Source of the DNA: Strigamia acuminata
Lineage: Eukaryota; Arthropoda; Chilopoda; Geophilomorpha; Linotaeniidae
Assembly (NCBI GenBank): GCA_949358305.1
Contig: OX442317.1
Coordinates: 16,548,516 to 16,612,515 of the forward strand
Reading direction: 5' to 3'
Length of the DNA stretch: 64,000 nt
A program made the position numbers and the translations under genes. A model generated the notes under the pieces. The model worked only from the letters and a program-made list of their open reading frames with translations, was not told the DNA's origin and ran no database searches. Shown here in pieces: positions 32,233 through 44,200 of the stretch; the first letter of the stretch is position 1; each line of letters starts with the position of its first letter.

Positions 32233-34604
32233 GGAACTGGTGGAGTTTCAGTACTTGGTGCTGTAGTAGCGTTCTTTGGGTCTAAGAATTTACTAAATAA
32301 ATCCGACACTGTCTTACTTATCGTAGTTTGCATACTATTATGCATATCAGTTTTTAATTCTTCCATTTTTTGATCAATAGACTCAGCAGTTACCCAATTT
32401 TGGCGTGGTCGCTTAAATTCATTCGGCTGCTGATTGATGCTATTGTTATTGGAATTATTATTTCCAGGGAAATTATTACTAAATTTTCGCTTTGGAAGCA
32501 AAGGACATTCTCTTTTGAAATGACCTGGTTGTTTACAGTGAAAACATTTCCCTGTCTGATTTTCTGACATGGCACATAATAAATTATCCATTGATACATT
32601 ATTCTCTGTCAACTCATTGACTTCCATTATTTCTTCTTCCGGCTCTATTTCCATCATTTGAGTGGATCGAGCCGAAGGTCTCGTATTTTTGGTATCTTTA
32701 GAATACTTCTGGTTGTTAGATACCACTTTATCAATTTCTTTGGAATTCTCTGTACGGATTCTTTGGGGTTCAAAGAGTGCTCTATTCGTTCGTACGAATT
32801 GAAAGATTTTGTCTACTGACTCGCTCCTGTACAGATTTCGATCGATTAATCTATTGTAACTTGTCCAATTCAAGTTGTCGAAAAGCGTGGCAACATTTCC
32901 TCTCTCGGAGTACGATCCTTGGGCTTTAGTGAATCTGACTAGAAATTCGTATAAAGGTTCATCGTCTCCTTGGATTACTTTTCGTAAATTTCGGAGTCGA
33001 GTAGTTGGAATCATGTCGAATTCCTCACGAAATAATTCTACGAAGGTTTCCCAATTATTAAACCTGGTTTTATTCTCGTCATACCATTGTTGGGCTAATC
33101 CTGACAAGTAGGTGGGAATACCTTGATTTACCATTTCGTCCAGGGTTAGTCCTTTGGAAATGGCTACTGTTTTAGCTACTGATAAAAATTTATCTATATC
33201 CTCCTGTTTTCCGTCGAAAACTGGGAGGTCTTGTCCTTTGAAAAAGACTTTACTGGGTCCTGGATTATTAGATCGTTGAGGCCCAGCAGTTTGTTGAGTT
33301 TGAACGAATGTGTCCATTCGACTATCCAATTGTTTTTGGAATTGAGCAGCCATATTTTGTTGCATCTTTAAAATATATTCAAACGAAATATTGGTTTCTT
33401 CCGAGGGAAGTCTAGTTCCGGTAGAGCTTCCTGCAGAAGAGTGTGAACTTGGAACGTCACCTGTTGATGCACGTGAGGGGTTTGACTCGTCTCGAGTTTT
33501 ACTTCCGTGACTAGCATGGGTGGATGCCGCAAGGTTAAGACGAGAGTCTAAGAGTTTTTCTCTATCCCTTTGGCTGTCTTCGGCGCGATGTAAAAGAGTT
33601 GTCGTTTCTTCGAGTTCTTTTTGTCGTTTGTTCAACTCATCCCGCTGTCTCTGGATTTCATCCAAAAGTTTGTTGAAATCTACACTCGGCACTTGATCTT
33701 GTGAGATCTTATCTTGGCTGATGACAACTTGTTGGATTTCTTCAACCTCTGCCGCCTTCTGACGAACTTCAGCTTGTTTAGTAGCTTCTTCGTCGAGCTG
33801 ATTTTGACGAATTTTTTCGTCGTTAATCTTCTTTTGATTAATTGCTTCTTGTCGAAGTCGCCCTTTTTCCACTTCGTCTAGTCTCAATTGTTCCTGTCGA
33901 TTTTGAGGTAAGACTGGAGATGGTAGTGGAGATAATTTTCGTCGAATGGCAGATTTATTTCCTCGCCCTTTAGGGGTTTGTTTGGCAAAATGTCTCGTCC
34001 CATTTTCCGTATAAATATGCGGATTGGGTTGCTTTTTAGCATTTTCAGGTTGAAAAGTTGAAAAATTAGATCCTCCGGCCTCCGAAATACTTGGAGTATT
34101 GTGGCAACTGGCGTTGCGGGAGTGAGGAGTTCTATTTCCCAAACTGGACTGATCAAGCGATTCCTTGCTTGATGTTCGAAATAACTCTCGAATATCTTGG
34201 TTGCGAACCGACGGAGTTTTAATTCTTGCTTGATCTCCCAACTTTCGTTGTGGAGTTTTAGATCGTGATCTGTTTTCTTCAGACCGATCTCTTGGCGACG
34301 GGATTGGGTCCTTTCCAGAATTATGGTTCGCCGAACTCTCCTTCGAAAGTTCTGCTCGTTTTTCCGGAGTTGGATTAATACGTATGTTACGTAAGGCCCG
34401 CTTCGTCACAAATTCAGAAGCTTCAATTATGGTCTTGAACTGTGTTCTATCTAGTTCATAATGCGTACAGAACTGTGTGAGTTCATCGGGAATCATTTCC
34501 GTTTGATCACAAAGTTTTACGTAACTTGAATCCAAGCTAGTTTCTTCGTTAGCGGCCTTTTCTTCGGCAACTCTTTCGTTGTTAGGAAGATTGTTTGGAT
34601 CCAT
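32223..34604 (-). CDS. gag: Gypsy-B Gag
   Basis: 793 residues from ATG 34604 (MDPNNLPNNERVAEEK). Residues 1-230 are disordered and charged; about 240-350 form a Gln/Glu/Lys-rich coiled coil (repeated RQEAI, EEATKQAE, IQRQRDELNKRQKELEE), longer than in A or C. A capsid-like region with FDGKQEDIDKFLSVAKTVA follows (about 450-620), and a CCHC knuckle CFHCKQPGHFKREC lies near residue 686. It ends PVPKN-stop in the frameshift site. Intact. Confidence 0.92.
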   Translation of the reverse strand: MDPNNLPNNERVAEEKAANEETSLDSSYVKLCDQTEMIPDELTQFCTHYELDRTQFKTIIEASEFVTKRALRNIRINPTPEKRAELSKESSANHNSGKDPIPSPRDRSEENRSRSKTPQRKLGDQARIKTPSVRNQDIRELFRTSSKESLDQSSLGNRTPHSRNASCHNTPSISEAGGSNFSTFQPENAKKQPNPHIYTENGTRHFAKQTPKGRGNKSAIRRKLSPLPSPVLPQNRQEQLRLDEVEKGRLRQEAINQKKINDEKIRQNQLDEEATKQAEVRQKAAEVEEIQQVVISQDKISQDQVPSVDFNKLLDEIQRQRDELNKRQKELEETTTLLHRAEDSQRDREKLLDSRLNLAASTHASHGSKTRDESNPSRASTGDVPSSHSSAGSSTGTRLPSEETNISFEYILKMQQNMAAQFQKQLDSRMDTFVQTQQTAGPQRSNNPGPSKVFFKGQDLPVFDGKQEDIDKFLSVAKTVAISKGLTLDEMVNQGIPTYLSGLAQQWYDENKTRFNNWETFVELFREEFDMIPTTRLRNLRKVIQGDDEPLYEFLVRFTKAQGSYSERGNVATLFDNLNWTSYNRLIDRNLYRSESVDKIFQFVRTNRALFEPQRIRTENSKEIDKVVSNNQKYSKDTKNTRPSARSTQMMEIEPEEEIMEVNELTENNVSMDNLLCAMSENQTGKCFHCKQPGHFKRECPLLPKRKFSNNFPGNNNSNNNSINQQPNEFKRPRQNWVTAESIDQKMEELKTDMHNSMQTTISKTVSDLFSKFLDPKNATTAPSTETPPVPKN

Positions 34605-35410
34605 TATAAAAATATAATTGAATCGGTCGTTTTACTAATTTAGCGGTGGAAAACTTCGAATCGTAACTAGAATCGGATGGCGTAGTCAGGATGGTTACTG
34701 AAACACGTTCTGCTGGTCTGGTCTGGAAGCGAATGATCTCAGTCTGATCTGGCTCTCCTTTAATAGCGGGGGGCTGGGGATCCTTAGATCACCTAGTTCC
34801 TGATTGGCCGGTTCGTTATCAAACGATTGTATAACGAACGTATCATTTTCGTCATCAGTTCTCTACTAAGTCCGTTCTCTTCGACTTTTTAGTTTTTACC
34901 GATAAAATAAAATTCCTTCGAGAGATTATTTGTAAATATTCCCAAAATTGTATATTTCATAAAAATAAAATAAATTCACTTTCAACCTTTGTCAATTGTT
35001 TCCAATTATTATATCTTCTCCTTAATACTGGATTTTACTTTGAAGTTCCATATTCTGCAAGTTTTCTTTGTCTTGCGATTCGTTAAACATGTTTAAACTT
35101 GTCTTACTTTTACTTTTTCACGGAAAAATAAAGTAAATATCATAATATAACTATTCTGTGTTTTATATCCATCAAATTCTCCGAAGCTTTAGTTTTTAAA
35201 TACTTCGATTAAATCTATCTCAACCATCGTGTGATAGATTTAGAATTCCTGGTTGCAATTCCTTCGTCCAGAATTGTATTATTCATTTTCTTCGAGAAAA
35301 CAGAATGTACTTTCTAAAACTGCAATTTGTAAAATTTATTTACAAATTTTTTAGCCTTATTTATCTCAAAAAATTCACTTTTACAATTCAATCGAATTAA
35401 TTGCAACCTA
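34605..35410 (-). other. Gypsy-B 5' leader
   Basis: AT-rich leader between primer-binding site and gag ATG. No gene is seen. Possible splice donors for ORF3 mRNA could lie here. Confidence 0.5.
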
Positions 35411-35428
35411 ATCTCGGTGGGACCTCCA
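35411..35428 (-). promoter_or_regulatory. Gypsy-B primer-binding site, tRNA-Gln
   Basis: Minus-strand TGGAGGTCCCACCGAGAT, 2 nt from the LTR edge at 35431. Identical to Gypsy-A's site and complementary to a tRNA-Gln 3' end. Confidence 0.88.
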
Positions 35429-35430
35429 CG

Positions 35431-35821
35431 TGTGACGGTGACGACCACAACTCCCATTTAACAATGGTACCGGGAAGAGATCGCAATAAAATACAGTGAA
35501 TACAATACGAGATAAATATAAGAGACAATACAATCAACACACTATAGTTTATTGTTGGCAAACAATAATATCAAAGCTAATTTATACATAAGACTAATGC
35601 CGACATTTGGCCCGTTAAATAACCATTTTAACTATACAACAAGTTTAGCCAAATGGCTCTATACTAATATCATTACGTGTCCATGGGATGGGAGCGGTTT
35701 TCCCATCGCTCGACCTGGTTATAGATGTCATCTAAGCCGGATGGCTGTGTCCTGGAGTCCGATACGGCTTCGCTGGTTCCTTGGTTCGCTTGTGTAAATT
35801 ATCGCACGTCGATAAATCGAA
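35431..35821 (-). mobile_element. Gypsy-B 5' LTR, left piece
   Basis: Matches 23206-23596 of the 3' LTR up to ..AATCGAA, where the CACTA element begins. The LTR resumes at 63594. Confidence 0.93.
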
Positions 35822-36261
35822 CACTGGAAAAAAAAGCAAATTTACAAACATTTCTTAGTTGAAAATTTATATGGAAAAGTTGAATTTACTATGATGAGGA
35901 AATTTGTTGGAAATATGTTGGAAATAATTACATATTTCCAAACTTCTGTAAATGTATAGTAAATCCAGAGATGAAAACTTATATTTTCAGCAAGTTGTAA
36001 ATCTTTTGTTTGAAATATTATGTTTCCAATCAGTTTCCTTTCAGATGGAAATGTTGTTTTTATATTTATAATAAATTTACATAAATATGTTTTTTTTTTT
36101 AAATTTGATTTTTCAATATATTTTCAAGAGATAAATTTAGTGATGTTTTTAAAAAATAATTCTGGTAAAATTACAAAAAAAACACTTAATCTATTTATTT
36201 TACATAAATTACATACAAATTACATAAAATTACATATTACAAATTATAATTACAATTGCCA
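35822..36261. repeat. CACTA left terminal and subterminal region
   Basis: After the terminal repeat, the region is rich in TTTAC/GTAAA words (AAATTTACAAAC, CTGTAAATGTATAGTAAATC, AAATTACATA), mirrored at the right end. Clustered subterminal repeats are the usual transposase-binding platform in CACTA elements. No gene is seen. Gypsy-C inserted 440 bp in. Confidence 0.7.
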
Positions 36262-37820
36262 TGTGACGGTTATAAAACCGTATTATCCAATGTTCACACT
36301 AGATGGCGCTGTTTGTCTAACGCGCGCAGTTTAAACTCGATAAAGTTGCGAGTTATATTAAAGAATTAATATAACGTTGCGAATAAAATATACAGTATTT
36401 TATTGGACTAAGCTAAGTATTATTTACTTGAGATATTGATTCTATCGAATCAATATCCGGTTTTACTTACCTGTTGAAGATGACCAATCGGACTCTTCTG
36501 GACCCAGTTCAATATTAGGTCCGGACTAGTGATCCACGAATCCATCGATTCAGACACCTGATTGGCTGTCGCCAATCTGATTGTTCTCTAGAACTATATA
36601 AGCTCTGGTTTTCACGAGCTCCCCGCTTGGCTTGAATGAATATTGTTGTATTGCATTGTTGTTATCGTATGATCTCACTTTCTCTCACGACACATCGGGC
36701 CTCCTCAGCTCTCAATGGATATGTATTATTACTATCGTGTTATTGCTTGTTGTAGGGCCCATCTGGGAAGGCTAACCTTGTAGACATGTTTCACACATGA
36801 AATGGCCCCGTAGTGTTAGCCGGCTGTTCTAAGGGACAGTAGGATTTCATACGGTGGCGTAGTATATCGCTCATGCACGGGATTGATTAACCTGTTAAAC
36901 AAATATCAAATTATATGATCGGTGATAGTCGCATCTATCTGCGCGATTCTCCGATCATAGGTCAGATGCTCTGCCAGAGCACATATACGGGAAGTCAAAC
37001 CCGTCAAACAAATACGGGCAAACTGTTTTCCCAGGGTTCCGATGCAGTGCATTGGCCCTTCCGTTAAGTGGGCAAGACTTGTCCGAGGTCGGTAAAAGCC
37101 TTATTCACAGGCGACGCACCGGGTTGGTGGCCCGTGAGCAATTGCATTCATACCTTGCGCTAAACAAACACTCGGGTATTGGTAATGCCGATCTGGTAGT
37201 CCCCCAGGAACTGTTTACCCAGTGGTTGGTACCACTGAAAGCGACTCGTCGCAGAAAACAAATACCCGGCGCCTGATCACGAGATCTTGTCGTCGTAAGG
37301 CATGCTGGCGGATGGAGCTTCAACAACTCCCGCGATGGTTCCCTCGACTGTCGTGACTGTCCCCGCCCATAGAATAACAATATAACAATTCATTTGTTAT
37401 ATTACACTAATAATGTTTTGATGATTTGAATACGGAATATTCTAATGAATATTCCCGACCAAATACGAAGGATTCTTCGTATTAATAGATATCCGAGCTG
37501 CGGGACCGAATACGTCTCCGTAGCGCTAACTGTGACGATGCCGCAAAGTCAGCCGCACCACTCGAACAGCATCGCCCGGAACCTCAACCAGTGTAGCCGC
37601 CGTTACACTTATCCAGAACCCCAACTCCAGTTGTAATGTTAATAAACATGTAAATTATATCACACAAAATCGTAAGTTGTTATATTTGATCACATATTCA
37701 CGTTGTACAGACTTCCGTAGCTTATCTCGGTTAGGTTATTTCTAGTTGTAGAAATGTCTTGTCTAAACCGATTTATCTCTTGTAATGGCTAATTATTCAG
37801 CCAAAAGTAGAATCGTCACA
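36262..37820 (+). mobile_element. Gypsy-C 5' LTR
   Basis: 1559 bp. TATA box TATATAAG near 36595-36602 marks the U3/R area; AATAAA near 37641 is the likely polyadenylation signal, followed by U5 ending AATCGTCACA. The long R region would make an unusually long repeated terminus. Internal short open frames are identical in both LTRs and are not genes. Confidence 0.92.
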
Positions 37821-37822
37821 AG

Positions 37823-37840
37823 TGGAGGTTCTACCGAGAT
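37823..37840 (+). promoter_or_regulatory. Gypsy-C primer-binding site, tRNA-Gln variant
   Basis: TGGAGGTTCTACCGAGAT, 2 nt after the LTR. It differs from the A/B site at two positions in the acceptor-stem part (TTCTA versus TCCCA), consistent with a different tRNA-Gln isodecoder as primer. Confidence 0.8.
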
Positions 37841-38944
37841 AGGCTGTCCAAATTTTAAATAAAATATTTGAAGTTTTGTGTGTCTATCGTGAATTCGAAT
37901 AAGTGTAACTTTTACGGTGATTTTTGTGTGTAAAATAAGTTTCGAACGAAATTTATATTTGTGTCTAATTTATTTATTCCGTTTAAAAGTGCTTTGCAAG
38001 ATAATAAATGTAATTCATTTGCATTTCCGATTTTCCGCCGAAGAAATTGTATGTTTTAAACAAACTAATAATTTCCCACCGCGTGGTCAGGCCTAATGAT
38101 CCGACCACGAGAATTGGAAAATCTTGCCCGAACTTGTCGTTGTTACGTCCGCCCGTGATACGTCGATTCGCCGTCGTCAATTCGAGAAACCACGTGGTTG
38201 GGCCTAATGCGAAAAGTTCCACAAGTTTTATCGGGAATTCTAACTGAATTCCGACAAGTATTTGTAGTTTGTTTATTTTTATAACTGTATAAATACTTGA
38301 GATTTCAAGTTAAACCTAACTTTATTCGCGTGAATAAAATACAAGGAAATTGACATTTTCGAAGGAATTAAAATTTATATTTTATTTCAAAGAGCTATTT
38401 TATTTACATACTTGATTCTACATTAAAATGTTCGGTCAAAAGTAGGATTTCAAAACTTTGAAATCAAATATCTACGAGTGAAAAAATTCATTCCAATGTT
38501 GGCGAAGAAATTCTCGTTTGTTGTGTTGCCTAGCAACCAATGCTTTGCAGCAAAGCCGTAGTAGTCGATAGATTTCACGCGCTCTTGTTATACAAAATTT
38601 CAGCGAAATTCAAATTGGTTATAAATAAGATTTTATTATGGAAATAAGTAATACTTTTTCGGTGAATTTGGATGATCGTCCATTTTTATTTTTTTTGACT
38701 ACGTCATAATTCAGAAATCTGACTAGATCATGGGTCCGCGAAAAAGGTGGAATCCATCAATCACAGATAAGATTAAAATCTCGTGAGACTAACGTTTGAA
38801 GTTCGACCAATCAGAAAGGTTTACAGAGGTACTTGAAACCCAGAACGACCCAGTGAAACCATTGCTTCGTTTGCAACCTTCCAGATCGCTTGTAACTTCT
38901 TCGTTTATTTGTGAATTTTTTGGAATCTTGATTTCGATTAAAAG
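37841..38944 (+). other. Gypsy-C 5' leader
   Basis: Untranslated leader of 1.1 kb, AT-rich. No gene is seen. Confidence 0.55.
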
Positions 38945-41257
38945 ATGACTAGTAACCAGCATTCGATGAATACCCGTGGTAAGGAAAGAACGTGTTTGAC
39001 CGGTGGAATTAATTTAGCCGAATTTGTACCCGTTCCAGATGAAACGGAAACAGTGAATATCGTGGAAAACCACGTGGATGATAATAATGTTTCAATTGAA
39101 CTGACTGACCCAGTCGCCATTATCGATCCAGTTGTGGAAGTAACTGATCCTACCCCCGTGGAGGAAATGAATCGTCCACAAGATGGATCACATTTAGGTC
39201 CAGCTGGACTTTTTATTTGTCGAGATTATTGTTTGAATCCAATTCAATTTGGAACAATGGCCGAAGTTTTAGATTTTGTTAACACACATCGAGATCCGTC
39301 GGAGCATTCTAGTTCTAGATCACAGACTCCACGTAATCAAGGACCGACAGATCCTGGTTTGAATACGACAACACCGATCACTCGGTATCGTCAGAAGACG
39401 ACAGGACCTCCGACGACCAACCGGAAATCTCGTTGGGATCAACAGGATCCTACACCCGGCAGTTTTGAACAAGCGTTTTATCGGCGAATGAATAATCAAT
39501 TTGTTGCTTCTCATAAAAGAAGATTTATGGGTCTTAATAATAATAAAAACCCGAATCCTGGTTTTCCGAATGGAGCCAACAGTTGTCCGAATCTTGCTGC
39601 TGAACCCACGCATGGATTAAATAATGATCTAAGCGCGCAGCTAAGAGGAATAGTCGATCCAAACAATCGTTTGAATCCTTTTTCTGGAAATAATAATATT
39701 CCAAACCAATTGCCTATATCGCAAGGAAGTTATCCAGTTCAGCCGAACTTAAATAACTTAAATAACCCGAATAACTGTTCAAGTTTCGGTAATCAAGACC
39801 AGTGGAATAATTATTCACAACCTGGCAATCAGAACCAGTCGAATAATTTTTCGAATCAAGGTTATCAGGGAAATTCGAATAATCATTCGAACTTTGGAAA
39901 TCAAGGTGGAGCATATAATCATTCCAACTTTGGTAACCAAAGAAGACAAAATCCCCGTGGATCGAATAATCATTCAAATTTTGACAACCAAGGTGGACCG
40001 AATAACCATTCGAATCTTGGCCATCAAGGTAGACAAAATCAAGGAGGGTCAAATAATTTCAACCCCAATAATTTTAACGGCTCTAGTCAAAATAACTCGA
40101 GTCATTTTAATAATGGTTCGACGAATGATAATTCGCGACCAACAAGTAGTTTTGGGATGTCAGCAGACGACTTAGCTACTATTGCATTAAATATGCATAA
40201 ACTAGCCCAAGTAGGAAAGAATTCCACCCCTGCAACACCCCAAACTATAAGTTTGAAACCTCCCGATATACCTGTATTTTCGGGTAAAACTGAAGAAAGC
40301 GAGCGCTTCCTCAGTATAATTCGAAACGTTGCGTTTCTACGAAATATTTCACTCGATGAAATGTTAGTAAAAGGCGTGGCTGGTTACTTAACCGACCTCG
40401 CATATAGTTGGTTTCAAGAGAGACGAAACGACTTTCATAATTGGGACACGTTTGAAAAAGCGTTTAGAGGAAGGTTTGTTGCCACATGCTTGGAACGAAC
40501 AACCCAATTAACAAAGTTGAGACAGCTCGAATCAGAAAACTTGTATGATTATACACATAAGTTTTACCAACTTTGGTTATTACAAGATAACCTTAACTCT
40601 CAGGGAGCTGCGAGTATATTCTTGGGAAGCATTACTCCCGCCAACGATCTTCTCTTGCACACGCAAGGTTTAGATGAACTTCCCTTCATAGACATTTATA
40701 ATGCTATTACAAAGAAGAAAGGACTGTACAGCCGTACAGCCAATGGGGTGAGAGTAAACGATCCAGTCGTTTTCCCACCTAGGAAACCGGACACTCGTTC
40801 GCAACCTAAAAATAACGCCAAGTCCCTGACTTTGGAATCAGATGAACAGATTAATTTCTGTACAGATGAGTTACCCGAAGAATGTGAACTAATTTACGCA
40901 GTAAATGGTGTAGTAGACCCCAACAGGAGGGGACAAATGGTTTGCTTTAATTGTAAGAAACCCGGACATTTCCGACGAGAGTGTCCAGATTTAAAACCCC
41001 GTTCGAATTTTAAGTCTGAAGACATTCAGAAGCGAAATACCCCAGATAATCCAACTTTGGATCCCTCTGCTAAGCGTAAACCTAATTGGGTAACCCAAGA
41101 AGTGTTGGATGCGACACTAGATGTGAAACTTGATTCCAAATTTAATAATTTTGAGAATAAACTGCAGTCGACGCTCACTAATCAATTAGCTGAGATAGTC
41201 AAACAATTGGCTAAACCTGAATCTAACGATTCGACTGATTCTAGTGCAAAAAACTAG
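38945..41257 (+). CDS. gag: Gypsy-C Gag
   Basis: 770 residues from ATG 38945. Acidic N-terminus, then a long Asn/Gly/Gln-rich low-complexity region (about residues 200-400) with repeated GNQGG, NNHSNFGNQ units, prion-like in composition. A capsid-like region follows (PVFSGKTEESERFLSIIRN, about 440-600) and a CCHC knuckle CFNCKKPGHFRREC near residue 666. Ends SSAKN-stop inside the frameshift cassette. The Asn-rich repeats are absent from Gypsy-B Gag, which has a coiled coil in that position. Intact. Confidence 0.93.
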   Translation: MTSNQHSMNTRGKERTCLTGGINLAEFVPVPDETETVNIVENHVDDNNVSIELTDPVAIIDPVVEVTDPTPVEEMNRPQDGSHLGPAGLFICRDYCLNPIQFGTMAEVLDFVNTHRDPSEHSSSRSQTPRNQGPTDPGLNTTTPITRYRQKTTGPPTTNRKSRWDQQDPTPGSFEQAFYRRMNNQFVASHKRRFMGLNNNKNPNPGFPNGANSCPNLAAEPTHGLNNDLSAQLRGIVDPNNRLNPFSGNNNIPNQLPISQGSYPVQPNLNNLNNPNNCSSFGNQDQWNNYSQPGNQNQSNNFSNQGYQGNSNNHSNFGNQGGAYNHSNFGNQRRQNPRGSNNHSNFDNQGGPNNHSNLGHQGRQNQGGSNNFNPNNFNGSSQNNSSHFNNGSTNDNSRPTSSFGMSADDLATIALNMHKLAQVGKNSTPATPQTISLKPPDIPVFSGKTEESERFLSIIRNVAFLRNISLDEMLVKGVAGYLTDLAYSWFQERRNDFHNWDTFEKAFRGRFVATCLERTTQLTKLRQLESENLYDYTHKFYQLWLLQDNLNSQGAASIFLGSITPANDLLLHTQGLDELPFIDIYNAITKKKGLYSRTANGVRVNDPVVFPPRKPDTRSQPKNNAKSLTLESDEQINFCTDELPEECELIYAVNGVVDPNRRGQMVCFNCKKPGHFRRECPDLKPRSNFKSEDIQKRNTPDNPTLDPSAKRKPNWVTQEVLDATLDVKLDSKFNNFENKLQSTLTNQLAEIVKQLAKPESNDSTDSSAKN

Positions 41258-41288
41258 ATCCGGGGGATGAAGGATTCATTCAGCCCCC
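41248..41288 (+). promoter_or_regulatory. Gypsy-C -1 ribosomal frameshift signal
   Basis: A AAA AAC (41248-41254), gag stop TAG (41255-41257), 7-nt spacer, then stem GGGGGaTGAA pairing with TTCAgCCCCC (41262-41288; one central mismatch, 7-nt loop). The -1 frame runs into pol. Confidence 0.82.
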
Positions 41289-44200
41289 AGAAATAGCTGA
41301 TGCTATGTCGGACTCGTTGTTCATGGACGTGGAAACTACGTTTCTAGAAGAAGCCACTAGTCATAGCGGTGGAGTAGATGAAAATCTACAAAAGATGACG
41401 GAGCAATTCAAGAGCTTGACATTGTTTCCACATAAATGTTACACGAAGAAATTTTGTAGACCTAGACGACTCAACAGAGTCATCGGGAGCAATAATTTGC
41501 ACAATATTACTTTGGGTAATAATAAAGACGATCCTCGAATGAAAGTCACAATTGGTGGGCTCACCTACAATGCGCTCATGGACACAGGAGCTTCTCAATG
41601 TTATATTGGGGAACAGCTTTTGTCAGAAACTCAAGCTCTGCCTGATTTTTTACAAGAAGCACCCAGAAACATGTTGGTTAATGCTGTAGGTGTAGCGCAC
41701 AAACCAGTCGGACAAATAACTTTGTGCGTACAGTGGGCTGATGAATGCACGCCGATGAATTTCATCGTTTTAGCCAAACGAGTCTGTGGATTAATACTCG
41801 GACATAATTTTATGCGTCGACAAAAGATTAGTACACATCCACATCTCCAAGAGTTCTCTTGTGCTGATAAACCTACTTGGTCCGCCCCTTATGTGTCAGA
41901 AGAGGATAACTTTGCAATGGCACCTCTAAATCGAATTACTTTCGAATATTTAGAAGAACTGGCGTCAGTTGCTGATTCAACTGAATTATCTGATGCACCC
42001 GTTTTAGAATGGGATGAGAAGTTAGTTGAAGGTAGTGATTGCACTCCTGAACAGCGCCTAGCGCTTCGAGAAGTGGTCAATGCAGTATCTAATGTATTTC
42101 GTGACCAAGTTGGATGTACGAATGTTACTCAACATCGTATTAAATTCAAAGAAGGGCATTCATTGCCCAGAATGCAGTACCGCATGTACAATCCGGCCAA
42201 GAGAGCCATTATGTCCAAATTAGTTGCTGAACTAGAACAAGATGGACTAATTGAAAAGGCCACTGGGCCATTCATTAGCCATCCTGTAATTGTTGCGAAA
42301 CCTGATGGTACGTACAGAATGTGTATCGACTATAGGTGGTTGAATGCAATCACCGAATTAGATGTGATTCAGATGCCTAGTATAGATCTGCTTTTGCATA
42401 ATACTGGACCAGGAAGGTATTTCACATCCATTGACCTGGTCAAAGGATATTACCAAGTCGAGATGTGTAAAGAAGATCGTCCAAAGACGGCCTTTTACAC
42501 ACCGAATGGTCCTTACCAATTTGTGCGAATGCCATTTGGACTTTGTAATGCTCCTTGCACTTTCCAACGATTGATGGAAGGCGTTTTAGGCTCAGCATTG
42601 CAAAACTACGCGTTAGTTTATTTAGACGACGTAATTGTCTATTCGAATACTTGGGATGAACATCTCATTCATGTCCGAGACGTGTTGGAAAAGCTTAATA
42701 AAGCTAATATGACAATCAATAAAGCGAAGTCTCGTTTTGGAAGAACAGAACTTAAGTTCTTAGGACATTGGATTAAACCTGACGGTTTATATGGAGATCC
42801 CGATAAAATTTCTGCAATTATGAAATTTCCGACTCCAACATGTGCTAAAGACATTCAACGGTTTCATGGAATGACAAACTTCTTCAGGAAGTTCGTTCCT
42901 AATCACGGAGCCATTGCTGCGCCATACACATGTATGATGAATGAGAAAACTCCATTTGAATGGGGAGATGCTCAAACTGAAGCTTTTAATAAAATTAAAG
43001 CGCTGCTTTGTAACGACAATTGTCTGCACAAACCAGACATGTCCAAACCTTTCGTAGTCATGACTGACGCATCCCACGAAGGCTTAGGAGCTGTCATCTG
43101 CCAAGATGTTGATCTTTTAGATAAAGACAAAAAGAAAACGGGCACGGCACCCAGACCTGTAGCTTACGCAAGCAGAGTACTGAGAGGAGCGGAGAAGCGT
43201 TACACAACGCCAGAACTCGAATGCCTCGCAGTCGTGTGGGCTATTGATCGTTTTAAACCATATTTAGAATATGGTACTTTTACACTCGAGTCAGATGCTG
43301 AAGCATTAAAATGGCTTATGCGAACGCCTGAGCCATCTGGAAAATTTGGTCGATGGGCCTTAAGAATCCAATGTGGTGCTTTCAAGATTGTATTTCGAAG
43401 GGGTGCTTATAACCAAGTTGCAGACGCACTTTCAAGAGCTCCATTAGGAGAGGAAGACATTCCTCTTCGTGATCATGTGGAACCCATCGAAATAAATCAG
43501 TATTGGCCAGAATGGGACGGCAATCCTTCGATTTCTTTGAATCGTGCTCCAGGAAGGTCAGAATATTTAGCAAATGTTCGTGTCCATTTTTCAGAAAATT
43601 CTAAAGAATATTCTGAAGAAAGGGAGGGGGAGGAGATACAAGAAACTTTGTATAGTGCTCTCACTGATGTGATAAAAGAAGTCCCACCTACAAGAAGGGA
43701 AATAATTGATGCGCAGTTAGTCGACACTGAATGTAAACGCATTCGAGAGTATCTTTTATTCGACAGAATTGTTGGAATTCCGAAATCGGAAATAAAAGAA
43801 TGGAAAAACAAAGTTAGAAACTATTGTTTGGACAAAAAGGAAGATGATGGCGATCAAATGATCATTTTCTTTAATCCTTCATTTGAAGAAGAGCTCAACG
43901 ACTCTGGTAATGGCTTCAAAGCGGTTGTTCCCAGTTCACTCATAAAGCGAGTGCTTTTCGCCTGTCATGGCCACCCCTTGAGCGGCCACGCAGGCATGAG
44001 TAAAACTCTCGAGAAAACTCGATTGATTTACTACTGGCCAGGAATGAGCCGAAGCGTAAGAAATTACGTTAAAAGCTGCCCCCATTGTAGCCAATACAAA
44101 CCGGATCAGCAGAAAAAGCGTGCAGGTCCTTACGTACCTCATAACATGACCAACCCTTGGGAACATATTAATATGGACTTAATGGGGCCAAAACCAGCTG

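Noticed and set aside
37052-37636. Short open frames in the Gypsy-C LTRs (also 49520-50104)
   Set aside because: Identical in both LTRs simply because the LTRs are identical; no domain, and they fall in the R/U5 region.
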